Source of the DNA: CAVQBP01 sp963710745
Lineage (GTDB): Bacteria; Bacteroidota; Ignavibacteria; Ignavibacteriales; Ignavibacteriaceae
NCBI GenBank assembly: GCA_963710745.1
Contig: CAVQBP010000007.1
Coordinates: 141,751-205,750, forward strand
Direction: 5' to 3'
DNA: 64,000 nt
In this document: positions 53,060 to 62,424 of the stretch, one piece after another
Numbering within the stretch: the first letter of the stretch is position 1
Layout: each line of letters opens with the position of its first letter
The notes under the pieces: model-generated
Seen by the model: the letters and a program-made list of their open reading frames with translations, nothing else
What the model was told of the DNA's origin: nothing
Database searches by the model: none
Position numbers and translations under genes: made by a program

Positions 53060-53905
53060 TTATCCTTTCCATTCTGATAAAAGTTTCTGCATCTGATCGA
53101 AATCGAAAGGTTTATTTTCCATCTCATTACCATATTTAATAGCTTTTTCCATTAAGGTTATTGCTTCTGTCTTATTTCCTGTATTTGCTAAAAGTCTGGC
53201 TTTAATTCTTAAATTCCAATAGTTCTCATTTATTTCAGTTGAAGCATTAATCCATTTGATTGCTTTATCAAGATCTACATTATTCTGTAAACAATATGTT
53301 GCAGCCTGCATTGGAGTTGACCAATCAATTGCTTTCTCGGCTTTAGCCAGCACTAATTTTTGGGTTTCAGTTGTTATATTGAAAGAAACTTTCAGCTTAT
53401 CCCATATTAAATTTACAATTGATGAAGTATCTGTAACATCGGTAAAAGAAAAAATCATTCTCTCTGTAAAATCTGCAGCTTCAGGCTTTACATTTATTTT
53501 CATTACAACATCGCCTTCTTTGAAATCGGAACTTCCACCGACTTTAGTGTTGCCGCTGAATAAAATAGTCCAGTCTTTTTCTGTCGGAATAGTATGTATT
53601 CCGTAAGTTCCGGCATTAAGAGGATTCCCGTTTATTTTAACCGGATCAGTAAATGTAATAGATGTAACTGAATTGGCTCCTGTCCGCCAGACTTTATTAT
53701 AAGGTACCAGCTGACCCCAGATAACCCTGCCTTTAACTCCCGGGCGGGAATAGTCAATAGTCACATCGGTAATACCAATAGTTTGTGATACTGTTGCACC
53801 GGGGCTGGGCCGCGGAGTTCTAAAATCTTGTGCAAATAAAAATTCTGATACCGTAAAAAAACATATTAGGGACATAATCCCAGCACGGATAAATAGAGTC
53901 TTCAT
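53060..53905 (-). CDS. exported DUF2911 protein
   Basis: 281 aa. Signal peptide (IMSLICFFTVSEFLFAQ) then the DUF2911 domain (about 25-165) with SQTIGITDVTIDYSRPGVKG, VWRTGANSVTSITF and AGTYGIHTIPTEKDWTIL. The second half (about 190-281) is helical with TPR-like spacing (YWNLRIKARLLANTGNKTEA). Function unknown; widespread in Bacteroidota. Single gene. Confidence 0.9.
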   Translation of the reverse strand: MKTLFIRAGIMSLICFFTVSEFLFAQDFRTPRPSPGATVSQTIGITDVTIDYSRPGVKGRVIWGQLVPYNKVWRTGANSVTSITFTDPVKINGNPLNAGTYGIHTIPTEKDWTILFSGNTKVGGSSDFKEGDVVMKINVKPEAADFTERMIFSFTDVTDTSSIVNLIWDKLKVSFNITTETQKLVLAKAEKAIDWSTPMQAATYCLQNNVDLDKAIKWINASTEINENYWNLRIKARLLANTGNKTEAITLMEKAIKYGNEMENKPFDFDQMQKLLSEWKG

Positions 53906-54029
53906 ATTATTTTTCCTAATTATTAAATGATATTTTATAACTTCGACGAAAGGGTTTATTGAAGTTAAAGATCGTTTTTTGTAAAATCAAATTTATTTTT
54001 AACATTATTTTCTCCCGGTTATACATAAT

Positions 54030-54533
54030 ATGGGTTCTAAAGAATTTATTTTCAGTGATTTTATTAAAAAATGGCTGCCGTCAGTAATAATTTTACCCGT
54101 TTCTGTTTACCTGGTTTTAAATAGGGGACATTACACCTGGATCGACAATGCTGATCTTGTTATACACGAAGCCGGTCATATTTTCTTTATGTTTTTCGGT
54201 GAGTTCATTCATTTTGCCGGCGGAACTTTAATGCAGATAATACTTCCTTCAATAATAGCATGGTATTTTTTCAGGAATATGTACCGTACCGGTTTGCAGG
54301 TTAGCCTGCTCTGGCTCGGGCAGAATTTTATAAATATAAGTGTCTATGCTGCAGATGCGCGTGCAAGGGCTCTTCCTCTATTAGGCGGAAGTAAGGCCGG
54401 GCATGACTGGCACTATATGCTCGGGGAATTAAACCTTCTGGAATATGACCATACTGCCGGATATATTTTCCTGGGAATTTCTATCCTTATTTTCATTGCC
54501 GCTTTATTAATGCCTCTTTTAATTAAAGAATAA
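54030..54533 (+). CDS. membrane protein with HEAGH motif
   Basis: 167 aa with three or four TM helices (about 17-31, 51-80, 90-105, 145-164). At 46-50 it has HEAGH, the HExxH zinc-peptidase signature, placed just before a hydrophobic helix as in intramembrane M50 (S2P) proteases. The expected second metal motif (NxxPxxxLDGG) is absent; a candidate acidic/histidine segment is GHDWHYMLGEL (H125, D126, H128). It might be a minimal membrane metalloprotease or a non-catalytic relative. I do not recognise the family. Confidence 0.55.
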   Translation: MGSKEFIFSDFIKKWLPSVIILPVSVYLVLNRGHYTWIDNADLVIHEAGHIFFMFFGEFIHFAGGTLMQIILPSIIAWYFFRNMYRTGLQVSLLWLGQNFINISVYAADARARALPLLGGSKAGHDWHYMLGELNLLEYDHTAGYIFLGISILIFIAALLMPLLIKE

Positions 54534-54579
54534 AGCTTATTTTAAAAACTTTAATTCTGAAAAATTATAGAACCGGTTT

Positions 54580-55398
54580 ATGCTTAAATATATTACGGTA
54601 ATTTTTATCCTCTTCTCCTTCAATATTACATTTGCTCAGGAAGGTTTGGTCAAATCGTATTATGATAACGGGAAACTGAAATCCGAGATAAATTTCTCAA
54701 ATAATGTGAGAGAAGGAGATGCAAAGTTTTATTACGAAAATGGTAATATTGAAGAAGAAAGAAATTATAATAACGGGAAAGTTGAAGGACTTGTAAAAAG
54801 ATATAATAAAGATGGAAAACTTGAAGAGGTATTTAATATTGAAAACGGACGCCGCCAGGGACCGGCTTCTTTATTTGATTCAGCAGGTGTTTATCTTTCG
54901 GATGTAAATTTTGAAAACGGTGTAAAGGTAACAGATATTCCCGAAGAAGATGAAGAGGCAGCATCAAGTTCAAAACAGGAAAAAAATAATACTCCTGAAA
55001 ATAAAACCGCAAGGACTTCGGTTCGAAAAAACAGTGCCTCGTCATATTTGCCCCCTGTCGAAGCCGAAGAAGATAACAAATCCAATGATGATCCCGCATA
55101 TTATTTAACCGCCGAAGTAATGCCCGAACCAATCGGCGGGTTTGATGCTTTGCAGAAAAGACTTTTTTATCCTTCTCTTGCCAGGCAGAAGAAAATTGAA
55201 GGTACCGTCAAAGTGCAGACATTCATCAATAAATATGGTGATGTTACTAAAGCAGATGTAATTCAGGGAATTGGATACGGATGTGATGAATCTGCACGAA
55301 CTACTGTTTTTTACAGCAGGTTTAAACCGGGATTAATTAAAGGAAAGCCGGTAAATGTTCAAATGGTAATTTCATTAAAATTTCAATTGGAAAATTAA
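54580..55398 (+). CDS. TonB-type energy transducer with MORN-like repeats
   Basis: 272 aa. Signal peptide (ITVIFILFSFNITFAQ), three or four MORN/YwqK-like repeats (about 20-115) seen in GLVKSYYDNGKLKSEINF, GDAKFYYENGNIEEERNY and GLVKRYNKDGKLEEVFNI, a charged linker (about 118-165), and a C-terminal TonB domain (about 185-272) with FDALQKRLFYPSLARQKKIE, GTVKVQTFINKYGDV and FKPGLIKGKPVNVQMVISL. There is no N-terminal TM anchor, so it is exported rather than held in the inner membrane like TonB proper. The role is inferred. It lies 46 bp after the HEAGH gene. Confidence 0.85.
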   Translation: MLKYITVIFILFSFNITFAQEGLVKSYYDNGKLKSEINFSNNVREGDAKFYYENGNIEEERNYNNGKVEGLVKRYNKDGKLEEVFNIENGRRQGPASLFDSAGVYLSDVNFENGVKVTDIPEEDEEAASSSKQEKNNTPENKTARTSVRKNSASSYLPPVEAEEDNKSNDDPAYYLTAEVMPEPIGGFDALQKRLFYPSLARQKKIEGTVKVQTFINKYGDVTKADVIQGIGYGCDESARTTVFYSRFKPGLIKGKPVNVQMVISLKFQLEN

Positions 55399-55690
55399 TT
55401 TAACTAATAATATATAATTGTCAAGCTGTATTGAATCAATTACGGTAGCTCGGGCTTTAGCAAGAGATGAATTGCAGCGTTTAGTTTATCAAATCTTTCT
55501 TATTTCTTAAAATAAAGTTTGAGGCTGCTGCATCCCTTCACATACAATTGTCATTGCCCGTTAAAGTAGTAATTGTTTTTTCAAATAATATAGCCTATTT
55601 TTTATTTCCATTTTTAAAAATAAAAATATAATAAAAAAATGTAGAAGAAATTAATAGCTTCGAATCACTTAAAGTTGAAGGGAGGTCAAA

Positions 55691-57073
55691 ATGCTAAGCC
55701 AACTACTCCGACCGGAGATAAAATCGTTGATTGAAGACAGAAAACTTAGCGAGTTGAAAGAAATTTTAAGTGATTGGACTCCTACCGATATAGCAGAAGT
55801 TTTAAAAGACCTGTCTGAAAAAGAACAGGCAATAATTTTTCGTTTATTACCTCATGATCTTGCTGCTGATTCTTTCGAATACCTTGATTTTGATATGCAG
55901 GTAGAATTACTTAAAGCAATGGGTAAAACCGAAGTTGCATCAATATTGAATGAAATGTCGCCTGATGACAGAACCGCACTTTTTGAAGAACTGCCAAGTT
56001 CTGCTTCAAAACAATTGATTACTCTTCTTACAGCAGATGAAAGAAAAATAGCACAAACTCTCCTTGGCTATCCCGAGGATAGTGTCGGCCGGTTAATGAC
56101 CCCCGATTATATTGCAGTAAAACCTGAATGGTCTATTACTGAAACATTGAATCATATAAGGGAAAACGGCAAAGACAGTGAAACATTAAATATTATTTAT
56201 GTTATTGATCAGAAAGGGAAATTAATTGATGATTTAAAGATCAGGGATATTATACTGGCTCCTCTTGATAAAAAAGTAATAGATTTAATGGATGAAAATT
56301 TTATTGATCTGAATGTTTATGACGACCAGGAAAAAGCTGTTGGTGTATTTAAGAAATATGATAGAATTGCACTGCCTGTTGTGGATTCGTTCGGAGTTTT
56401 AATCGGCATAGTAACTATAGATGACGTTTTCGATGTTGCAGAAGAAGAAGCAACGGAAGATATACATAAATTAGCAGGTATGGAAGCATTGGGAGAACCA
56501 TACTTAACAATCTCTTTTATACAGATGGTGAAAAAAAGAGCCGGCTGGCTTGTTCTTCTTTTTATTGGTGAAATGCTTACTGCTACGGCTATGGGATTTT
56601 TTGAAAAAGAAATTAACCGGGCGGTTGTACTTGCTTTATTTATTCCTCTCATAATTTCCAGCGGGGGAAATTCGGGTTCCCAGGCTTCAACACTAGTAAT
56701 TCGTGCAATGGCTTTGGGCGAAGTCAGGTTGAAAGACTGGTGGAGGGTTATGAGAAGAGAAATAATGTCGGGTCTCTCACTTGGAATTGTATTAGGAGTT
56801 GTGGGCTTTCTTAGGATATCGGTATGGTCGGCTTTTTCCGATATTTATGGCCCCCACTGGATTCTAATAGCAGCGACAGTTCTTTGTTCATTAATTGGGG
56901 TTGTGCTTTGGGGAACATTATCGGGATCAATGCTTCCTTTTGTCCTTAAGAAACTTGGTGCCGATCCTGCAACTTCGTCTGCTCCTTTTGTTGCTACTAT
57001 TGTAGATGTAACCGGGATTGTAATTTATTTTATTGTAGCAATTACTATCCTGAGCGGTTCGGGAATTCTATGA
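55691..57073 (+). CDS. mgtE: magnesium transporter MgtE
   Basis: 460 aa. The N-terminal helical superhelix (about 1-125) reads DIAEVLKDLSEKEQAIIFRL and MSPDDRTALFEELPSS. Two CBS domains (about 130-255) include VGRLMTPDYIAVKPEWSI. The membrane domain (about 280-460) has IISSGGNSGSQASTLVIRAM, the ion-pore signature. Strong ribosome site GGGAGGT 6 bp before the ATG. It imports Mg2+ and closes when cytosolic Mg2+ is high. The upstream 290 bp contain no clear Mg riboswitch. Confidence 0.95.
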   Translation: MLSQLLRPEIKSLIEDRKLSELKEILSDWTPTDIAEVLKDLSEKEQAIIFRLLPHDLAADSFEYLDFDMQVELLKAMGKTEVASILNEMSPDDRTALFEELPSSASKQLITLLTADERKIAQTLLGYPEDSVGRLMTPDYIAVKPEWSITETLNHIRENGKDSETLNIIYVIDQKGKLIDDLKIRDIILAPLDKKVIDLMDENFIDLNVYDDQEKAVGVFKKYDRIALPVVDSFGVLIGIVTIDDVFDVAEEEATEDIHKLAGMEALGEPYLTISFIQMVKKRAGWLVLLFIGEMLTATAMGFFEKEINRAVVLALFIPLIISSGGNSGSQASTLVIRAMALGEVRLKDWWRVMRREIMSGLSLGIVLGVVGFLRISVWSAFSDIYGPHWILIAATVLCSLIGVVLWGTLSGSMLPFVLKKLGADPATSSAPFVATIVDVTGIVIYFIVAITILSGSGIL

Positions 57074-57171
57074 ATAAAATATTCATTCTAAAATTTTACA
57101 GTGGGAAGAAATTTGTATCAGAATTCTATAAGTTTTAATATTGTATTGATAAAAAATATTGAAAGGTAAGT

Positions 57172-58260
57172 TTGAAAAAGATTATCTCGGTTGTCGGCGC
57201 AAGGCCGAACTTTATGAAAGTTGCCCCGGTTCACAAAGCATTTCAGACATATAACAATGAAGCTAAACATTTAATCTGCCATACAGGCCAGCATTATGAT
57301 AAGAAAATGTCTAAAATATTTTTTGAAGACCTGGAAATGCCGGTCCCTGATTTTTATTTAGGAGTCGGGTCAGGGTCGCATGCTGAGCAGACTGCAAAAG
57401 TAATGATGGAATTTGAAAAGGTTTTAATTTCTGAAAAGCCTGATTTAGTAATTGTTGTTGGAGATGTAAATTCTACAGTTGCTTGTAGTCTTGTTGCAGC
57501 AAAATTAAACATCAAAGTTGCCCATGTAGAAGCCGGTTTACGAAGCTTTGACCGGACTATGCCTGAAGAAATCAACAGGCTTTTAACCGATGCCATTTCG
57601 GATTATTTATTTGTATCGGAAAAAAGCGGATTAAAAAACCTTGCGAATGAAGGAGTCAAAGAAGATAAAATTTATTTCGTCGGCAATGTAATGATTGACA
57701 GCCTGATACATTATTTATCAAAAGCTGAAAAATCACCTGTTCTTAAAGATTATTCATTAGATCCTTCGGAATATATCCTGGTTACGCTTCACAGGCCGTC
57801 TAATGTTGATTCCAGGGATTTTCTGAAGGACCTGATGGCATTATTTGTAAAGCTGGCTGAAAAAAGAAAAATTATATTTCCTGTCCATCCCAGGACAAAA
57901 AAGAATCTCGAAGATTCGGGACTCATAAATAACATCAATAAAAATATTATATTAACCGAACCTATCGGTTATATTGATTTCCTTGCACTAACGAAGAATT
58001 CAGGCTTAATAATAACGGACAGCGGCGGGATCCAGGAAGAAAGTACATATCTTGGGATTCAATGCATCACTGTAAGAAATAACACAGAACGGCCCATAAC
58101 TGTTGAAGTCGGAACAAACCATTTGATCGGCACCGATTTAAATAGTGTCGAAAAATGTGCCTTAGATATTCTTTCCGGAAAAATTAAAGAAGGGAAAATC
58201 CCGGAATTGTGGGACGGAAGAACTTCTGAAAGAATAGTAAAATATTTATTAACCAATTAA
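57172..58260 (+). CDS. wecB: UDP-N-acetylglucosamine 2-epimerase (non-hydrolysing)
   Basis: 362 aa, TTG start with AAAGGTAAG before it. GARPNFMKVAPVHKAF, CHTGQHYDKKMS, VVGDVNSTVACSLVAAKL, HVEAGLRSFDRTMPEEINR, TLHRPSNVD and TDSGGIQEESTYLG are the conserved UDP-binding and catalytic segments of the WecB family. It interconverts UDP-GlcNAc and UDP-ManNAc. It opens the surface-polysaccharide locus. WbpI, which epimerises a diacetamido uronate, is a paralogue encoded at 62425, so the two enzymes probably act on different substrates. Confidence 0.92.
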   Translation: MKKIISVVGARPNFMKVAPVHKAFQTYNNEAKHLICHTGQHYDKKMSKIFFEDLEMPVPDFYLGVGSGSHAEQTAKVMMEFEKVLISEKPDLVIVVGDVNSTVACSLVAAKLNIKVAHVEAGLRSFDRTMPEEINRLLTDAISDYLFVSEKSGLKNLANEGVKEDKIYFVGNVMIDSLIHYLSKAEKSPVLKDYSLDPSEYILVTLHRPSNVDSRDFLKDLMALFVKLAEKRKIIFPVHPRTKKNLEDSGLINNINKNIILTEPIGYIDFLALTKNSGLIITDSGGIQEESTYLGIQCITVRNNTERPITVEVGTNHLIGTDLNSVEKCALDILSGKIKEGKIPELWDGRTSERIVKYLLTN

Positions 58261-58405
58261 AATATTTTATAATTTTACATTTTATATCTGATTATTTATT
58301 AAAATTCAACTTGAAATAATTTTATTTTTTGTTCCCGGATAATTTTATTACTCAAGACGAGTACTTAATGAATAAACCATTATAAAATATATCTAAAGGA
58401 TTAAA

Positions 58406-59698
58406 ATGGAACTAACATCAAAAATAGAAAATAAAACGGTGGTCTTAGGAGTAATTGGTTTAGGCTATGTAGGCCTTCCTTTGGCCGTTGAATTCGGGAA
58501 AAAATATAAAGTTATCGGCTTTGATATAAATGAGAAAAGAATAAATGAATTGAAATCCGGAAAGGATAGAACACTGGAAGTAAGCAGTGAAGAACTGGCC
58601 GAAGCAGAAAAGCTGTCATTTACGACCGACCTTGAGGATTTAAAGAAAGCCGAAGTATACATAGTTACAGTTCCGACCCCGGTAGATGATTTTAAGATAC
58701 CTGATCTTACTCCTGTAATAAAAGCAAGTGAAACAGCGGGTAAAGTAATTCAGAAAGGGGATATAGTAATATATGAATCGACCGTATACCCTGGATGTAC
58801 GGAAGAAGACTGCGTACCGGTAATAGAGAAGTTCAGCGGCTTGAAGTTTAATAAGGATTTCTACTGCGGCTACAGCCCTGAGAGAATAAATCCCGGGGAT
58901 AAAGAGCACAGGGTAAGCACGATAAAAAAGATAGTAAGCGGCAGTACGCCTGAAGTAGCAGAGGCATTAAATAAGCTTTACCTGAGTGTAATAGTGGCAG
59001 GAACCCATCTTGCTCCGTCAATAAAAGTAGCCGAAGCAGCAAAGGTAATTGAGAATGCACAGAGGGATATTAACATAGCATTTGTAAATGAACTGGCAAA
59101 GCTGTTTAACCTGATGAATATAGATACACTTGATGTACTTGAAGCAGCAGGCACTAAGTGGAACTTCCTGCCATTCAGACCCGGATTAGTGGGAGGGCAT
59201 TGTATAGGAGTGGACCCATATTACCTTACACATAAAGCTGTAAAGGTAGGATATAATCCTGAGATAATATTAGCCGGAAGAAGAATAAATGACCAGATGG
59301 GAGCCTTTGTAGCCAACCAGCTTGTAAAGCTGATGATAATGAAGGAACATAAGATAAATAATGCGAAGGTATTGGTACTGGGAATAACATTTAAGGAGAA
59401 TTGTCCTGATATACGAAATTCAAAAGTAATAGATATAATAAATGAGATAAAATCATTCGGCTGTAGTGTGGATGTATATGATCCATGGGCAGATAAGGAA
59501 GAAGTGAATCATGAATATGGGTTGGATATATTAAGCAGTATGGAAGAAGTAAAGAATAAGAAATATGAAGGAATAATCCTTGCAGTTTCTCATAACCAGT
59601 TTAAGGAGCTGGATTTTGTTTCATTCCGGAAGAATGGTGCAGTTGTGTATGATGTTAAGGGGATTTTAGCTTCAAACATGGTTGATCACCGTCTCTAA
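58406..59698 (+). CDS. UDP-N-acetyl-hexosamine 6-dehydrogenase (WbpA/TviB type)
   Basis: 430 aa. Rossmann VIGLGYVGLPLAVEFGKKY, the central helix AEAAKVIENAQRDINIAF, catalytic Cys in GGHCIGVDPYYLTHKA and the C-terminal UDP domain with TFKENCPDIRNSKVIDI. The TviB/WbpA branch oxidises UDP-GlcNAc or UDP-GalNAc to the uronic acid. With wbpB, wbpD and wbpI homologues downstream, WbpA (UDP-GlcNAcA) is the likely role. Between about 58640 and 59590 codon use differs sharply from neighbours (GTA for valine, ATA for isoleucine), while both ends are host-like, so the gene may be a recombinant mosaic. Confidence 0.92.
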   Translation: MELTSKIENKTVVLGVIGLGYVGLPLAVEFGKKYKVIGFDINEKRINELKSGKDRTLEVSSEELAEAEKLSFTTDLEDLKKAEVYIVTVPTPVDDFKIPDLTPVIKASETAGKVIQKGDIVIYESTVYPGCTEEDCVPVIEKFSGLKFNKDFYCGYSPERINPGDKEHRVSTIKKIVSGSTPEVAEALNKLYLSVIVAGTHLAPSIKVAEAAKVIENAQRDINIAFVNELAKLFNLMNIDTLDVLEAAGTKWNFLPFRPGLVGGHCIGVDPYYLTHKAVKVGYNPEIILAGRRINDQMGAFVANQLVKLMIMKEHKINNAKVLVLGITFKENCPDIRNSKVIDIINEIKSFGCSVDVYDPWADKEEVNHEYGLDILSSMEEVKNKKYEGIILAVSHNQFKELDFVSFRKNGAVVYDVKGILASNMVDHRL

Positions 59699-59714
59699 AA
59701 AAACAGGTAGATAA

Positions 59715-60743
59715 ATGAATAAAAAAATTTTAGTAACCGGTGCAGCCGGATTTATTGGCTTCCATCTTTCAAAAAAATTGTGTGAGAGCGGCTGGGAAGT
59801 TGCCGGGTTGGATAATCTCAATAATTACTATGATATTAACTTAAAGAATGACAGACTTAATATATTAAGCCCGAATAAAAATTTTACATTTCACAAATTG
59901 GACATGAGTGACAGGGAAGCTGTCAAAAAACTTTTTGCAGAAGAAAAGTTTAACTATGTGGTAAACTTAGCTGCCCAGGCAGGTGTACGTTATTCCTTAA
60001 TAAATCCATACTCTTATATCGACACCAATATATCTGGGTTTCTAAATATATTGGAGGGCTGCCGGCATAACCCGGTTAATCATTTAATCTATGCTTCTTC
60101 AAGCTCCGTTTACGGGGCAAACACAAGAATGCCTTTTTCAGTTCATGATAATGTTGACCACCCTGTTTCACTTTATGCGGCTACAAAAAAAGCAAACGAA
60201 TTAATGGCGCATTCATATTCAAACTTGTATAAAATAAATACCTCAGGGTTAAGATTTTTTACTGTTTATGGTCCCTGGGGAAGACCCGACATGGCACTAT
60301 TTATCTTTACAAAAAATATAATTGAAGGAAAGCCGATAGATATTTTTAATAACGGTAAGATGAGAAGAGATTTTACTTATATTGATGATATAGTGGACGG
60401 TATAATAAAGTTACTTCCTGAAATTCCTGAGCCGAATCCTGATTGGAATGGTGATAACCCGGATAGTGCTACAAGCTTTGCACCCTATAAGCTTTATAAT
60501 ATAGGAAATAACCAGCCGGTTGAATTAATGAAATTTATTGAGGTTATTGAGGAAAATATAGGTAAGAAAGCTGTCAGGAATTATATGCCGATGCAGCCGG
60601 GCGATGTGCATGCTACCTTTGCTGATGTTGATGACCTTACAAATGCGGTTGGATTCAAACCTTCTACATCTATTGAAAAAGGTATATCTGAATTTATTAA
60701 ATGGTATAAAGAGTATTATAAGATAAATATCCAGAATGTATAA
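59715..60743 (+). CDS. NAD-dependent epimerase (UDP-glucuronate 4-epimerase-like)
   Basis: 342 aa. GAAGFIGFHLSKKLCESG (NAD binding), LAAQAGVRYSL, YASSSSVYGANTRMPF and catalytic Tyr-Lys in SLYAATKKANELMA, VYGPWGRPDMALFIF. The motifs, including the SSSSVYG and GPWGRPDMA loops, match UDP-glucuronate/galacturonate 4-epimerases (CapI/LpsL). It could supply UDP-GalA or act on the acetamido uronate made by the previous gene. It overlaps the next gene by 8 bp. Confidence 0.88.
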   Translation: MNKKILVTGAAGFIGFHLSKKLCESGWEVAGLDNLNNYYDINLKNDRLNILSPNKNFTFHKLDMSDREAVKKLFAEEKFNYVVNLAAQAGVRYSLINPYSYIDTNISGFLNILEGCRHNPVNHLIYASSSSVYGANTRMPFSVHDNVDHPVSLYAATKKANELMAHSYSNLYKINTSGLRFFTVYGPWGRPDMALFIFTKNIIEGKPIDIFNNGKMRRDFTYIDDIVDGIIKLLPEIPEPNPDWNGDNPDSATSFAPYKLYNIGNNQPVELMKFIEVIEENIGKKAVRNYMPMQPGDVHATFADVDDLTNAVGFKPSTSIEKGISEFIKWYKEYYKINIQNV

Positions 60744-61686
60744 TTTTGCGATTACAGGAGTTGCCGGCTATGTAGCCCCTCGTCATTTAAAGGCTGTTAA
60801 AGATACAAATAACAACTTAGTTGCTGCTGTTGATCCTCATGATTCGGTCGGAATACTTGACAAATATTTCCCCAACGCAAGCTTCTTTACAGAATTTGAA
60901 AGATTTGACCGTCATCTTGAGAAGTTAAGAAGAATATCCCGAGACGAGCAGGTACACTATCTATCTATTTGTTCTCCCAATCACCTTCATGATGCACATA
61001 TACGTCTCGCTTTAAGAATAGGTGCAAACGCAATATGTGAAAAACCTTTGGTAATAAATCCATGGAATCTGGACGCGCTTGAAGAACTGGAAGAGGAGAC
61101 AAACTGCAGAATAAATACAGTCCTTCAATTGCGTGTGCATCCTGCACTTATTGAATTAAAAAAAACTATTCAGAACAAATATAAAGATCATAGTGCCAAT
61201 GTTAAATTAACATATATTACATCTAGGGGACTATGGTATAATTATTCCTGGAAAGGGGATATGGAAAAATCGGGTGGTGTAGCCGCAAACATAGGGATTC
61301 ATTTTTTTGATATGCTTATCTGGCTTTTTGGCGGTGTAAAAAATAATATCGTACATTTATATGAAAAGGATCGTACGGCCGGATTTTTAGAATTAGATAA
61401 AGCTAACATTCAATGGTTTTTATCAATCGATAAGACGGATCTTCCTGCCGGAATTAACAGTGAAGAAACAACATTCAGATCTATTGAAGTAGACGGAGAA
61501 GAAATTAATTTCAGCTCGGGGTTCACGGATCTTCATACTCGGATTTATGAAGAAACTATTGCAGGTAACGGATTCGGTATTAAAGAAGCCCGTCCTTCAA
61601 TAATGTTAGTGCACGAAATTCGCACTGCAAAGATTTCGCCCATCTCCGGCAATATACATCCGTTCGCTAAAAGATATAAAAATTAA
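60736..61686 (+). CDS. wbpB: Gfo/Idh/MocA oxidoreductase (WbpB/WlbA-like)
   Basis: 316 aa. Opening TGVAGYVAPRHLKAV is the modified NAD loop of WbpB/WlbA, followed by SICSPNHLHDAHIRLALRIG, CEKPLVINPWNLDAL, and the substrate-binding GGVAANIGIHFFDMLIWLFG. In the WbpA-B-E-D-I pathway it oxidises C3 of UDP-GlcNAcA to the 3-keto sugar, regenerating NADH from 2-oxoglutarate in some species. It starts inside the end of the preceding epimerase gene. The expected partner aminotransferase gene (wbpE) does not follow. Confidence 0.9.
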   Translation: MYNFAITGVAGYVAPRHLKAVKDTNNNLVAAVDPHDSVGILDKYFPNASFFTEFERFDRHLEKLRRISRDEQVHYLSICSPNHLHDAHIRLALRIGANAICEKPLVINPWNLDALEELEEETNCRINTVLQLRVHPALIELKKTIQNKYKDHSANVKLTYITSRGLWYNYSWKGDMEKSGGVAANIGIHFFDMLIWLFGGVKNNIVHLYEKDRTAGFLELDKANIQWFLSIDKTDLPAGINSEETTFRSIEVDGEEINFSSGFTDLHTRIYEETIAGNGFGIKEARPSIMLVHEIRTAKISPISGNIHPFAKRYKN

Positions 61687-61732
61687 AATATCGGCGGCTT
61701 ATTCTAAAATAAAAAAACAAAGGAATTAATTT

Positions 61733-62311
61733 ATGTCAGAATATTTTATTAATTCACACGCTGTTGTTGATGATAATGTAGAGATTGGGGAAGGGACAAA
61801 AATATGGCATTTCACGCACATTCAGTCCGGTTCTAAAATCGGGAAGAATTGCGTGTTCGGCCAGAACGTTAATGTGGGGAATAACGTAACTATCGGAGAT
61901 TATGTCAAAGTACAGAATAATGTTTCCATTTACGAAGGAGTTACCTTAGAAGATTATGTATTCTGCGGTCCATCCATGGTATTTACAAATATTCTGAACC
62001 CGCGGTGCAAATATCCGCAGGTAGGTTCAAAATACTATATTAAAACTTTGGTTAAAGAAGGAGCATCGCTGGGGGCAAATTGTACTATAGTCTGCGGAAT
62101 AACAATCGGCAGGAATGCTTTTGTCGGCGCCGGTGCTGTTGTAACAAAGGATGTTCCTGATTTTGCTTTGGTAGTAGGCAATCCTGCCAGAGTAAAAGGA
62201 TGGTACAGCGAAGCAGGTACAAAATTGATATTTAATGAGGATGGAACTGCATATTGTGAAAAATCAGGTAAAAAATATAAGCTGGAAAATAATATCGTAG
62301 TAGAATTGTAA
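61733..62311 (+). CDS. wbpD: left-handed beta-helix N-acetyltransferase (WbpD/WlbB-like)
   Basis: 192 aa. Hexapeptide repeats throughout, e.g. IGEGTKIWHFTHIQSGSKIG, VGNNVTIGDYVKVQNNVSI and VGAGAVVTKDVPDFALVVG, with the WbpD-typical MVFTNILNPRCKYPQVGSKY. It acetylates the 3-amino group of UDP-GlcNAc3NA using acetyl-CoA. The trimeric beta-helix binds the nucleotide sugar between subunits. Starts 46 bp after wbpB; there is no room for another gene. Confidence 0.92.
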   Translation: MSEYFINSHAVVDDNVEIGEGTKIWHFTHIQSGSKIGKNCVFGQNVNVGNNVTIGDYVKVQNNVSIYEGVTLEDYVFCGPSMVFTNILNPRCKYPQVGSKYYIKTLVKEGASLGANCTIVCGITIGRNAFVGAGAVVTKDVPDFALVVGNPARVKGWYSEAGTKLIFNEDGTAYCEKSGKKYKLENNIVVEL

Positions 62312-62424
62312 TATATAATTATCTTACCTAATCCTTAGTTTTAGTAATTCTTTTTAAGTTCTGTTCAAACCTGTCCAAAATAAATGTTTATTAGATTTAA
62401 TCTGCAGGATATACGTATAAAAAT

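Noticed and set aside
55399..55690. Mg2+ riboswitch upstream of mgtE
   Set aside because: I could not see conserved M-box or ykoK elements; only weak partial palindromes such as GCTCGGGCTTTAGC are present.
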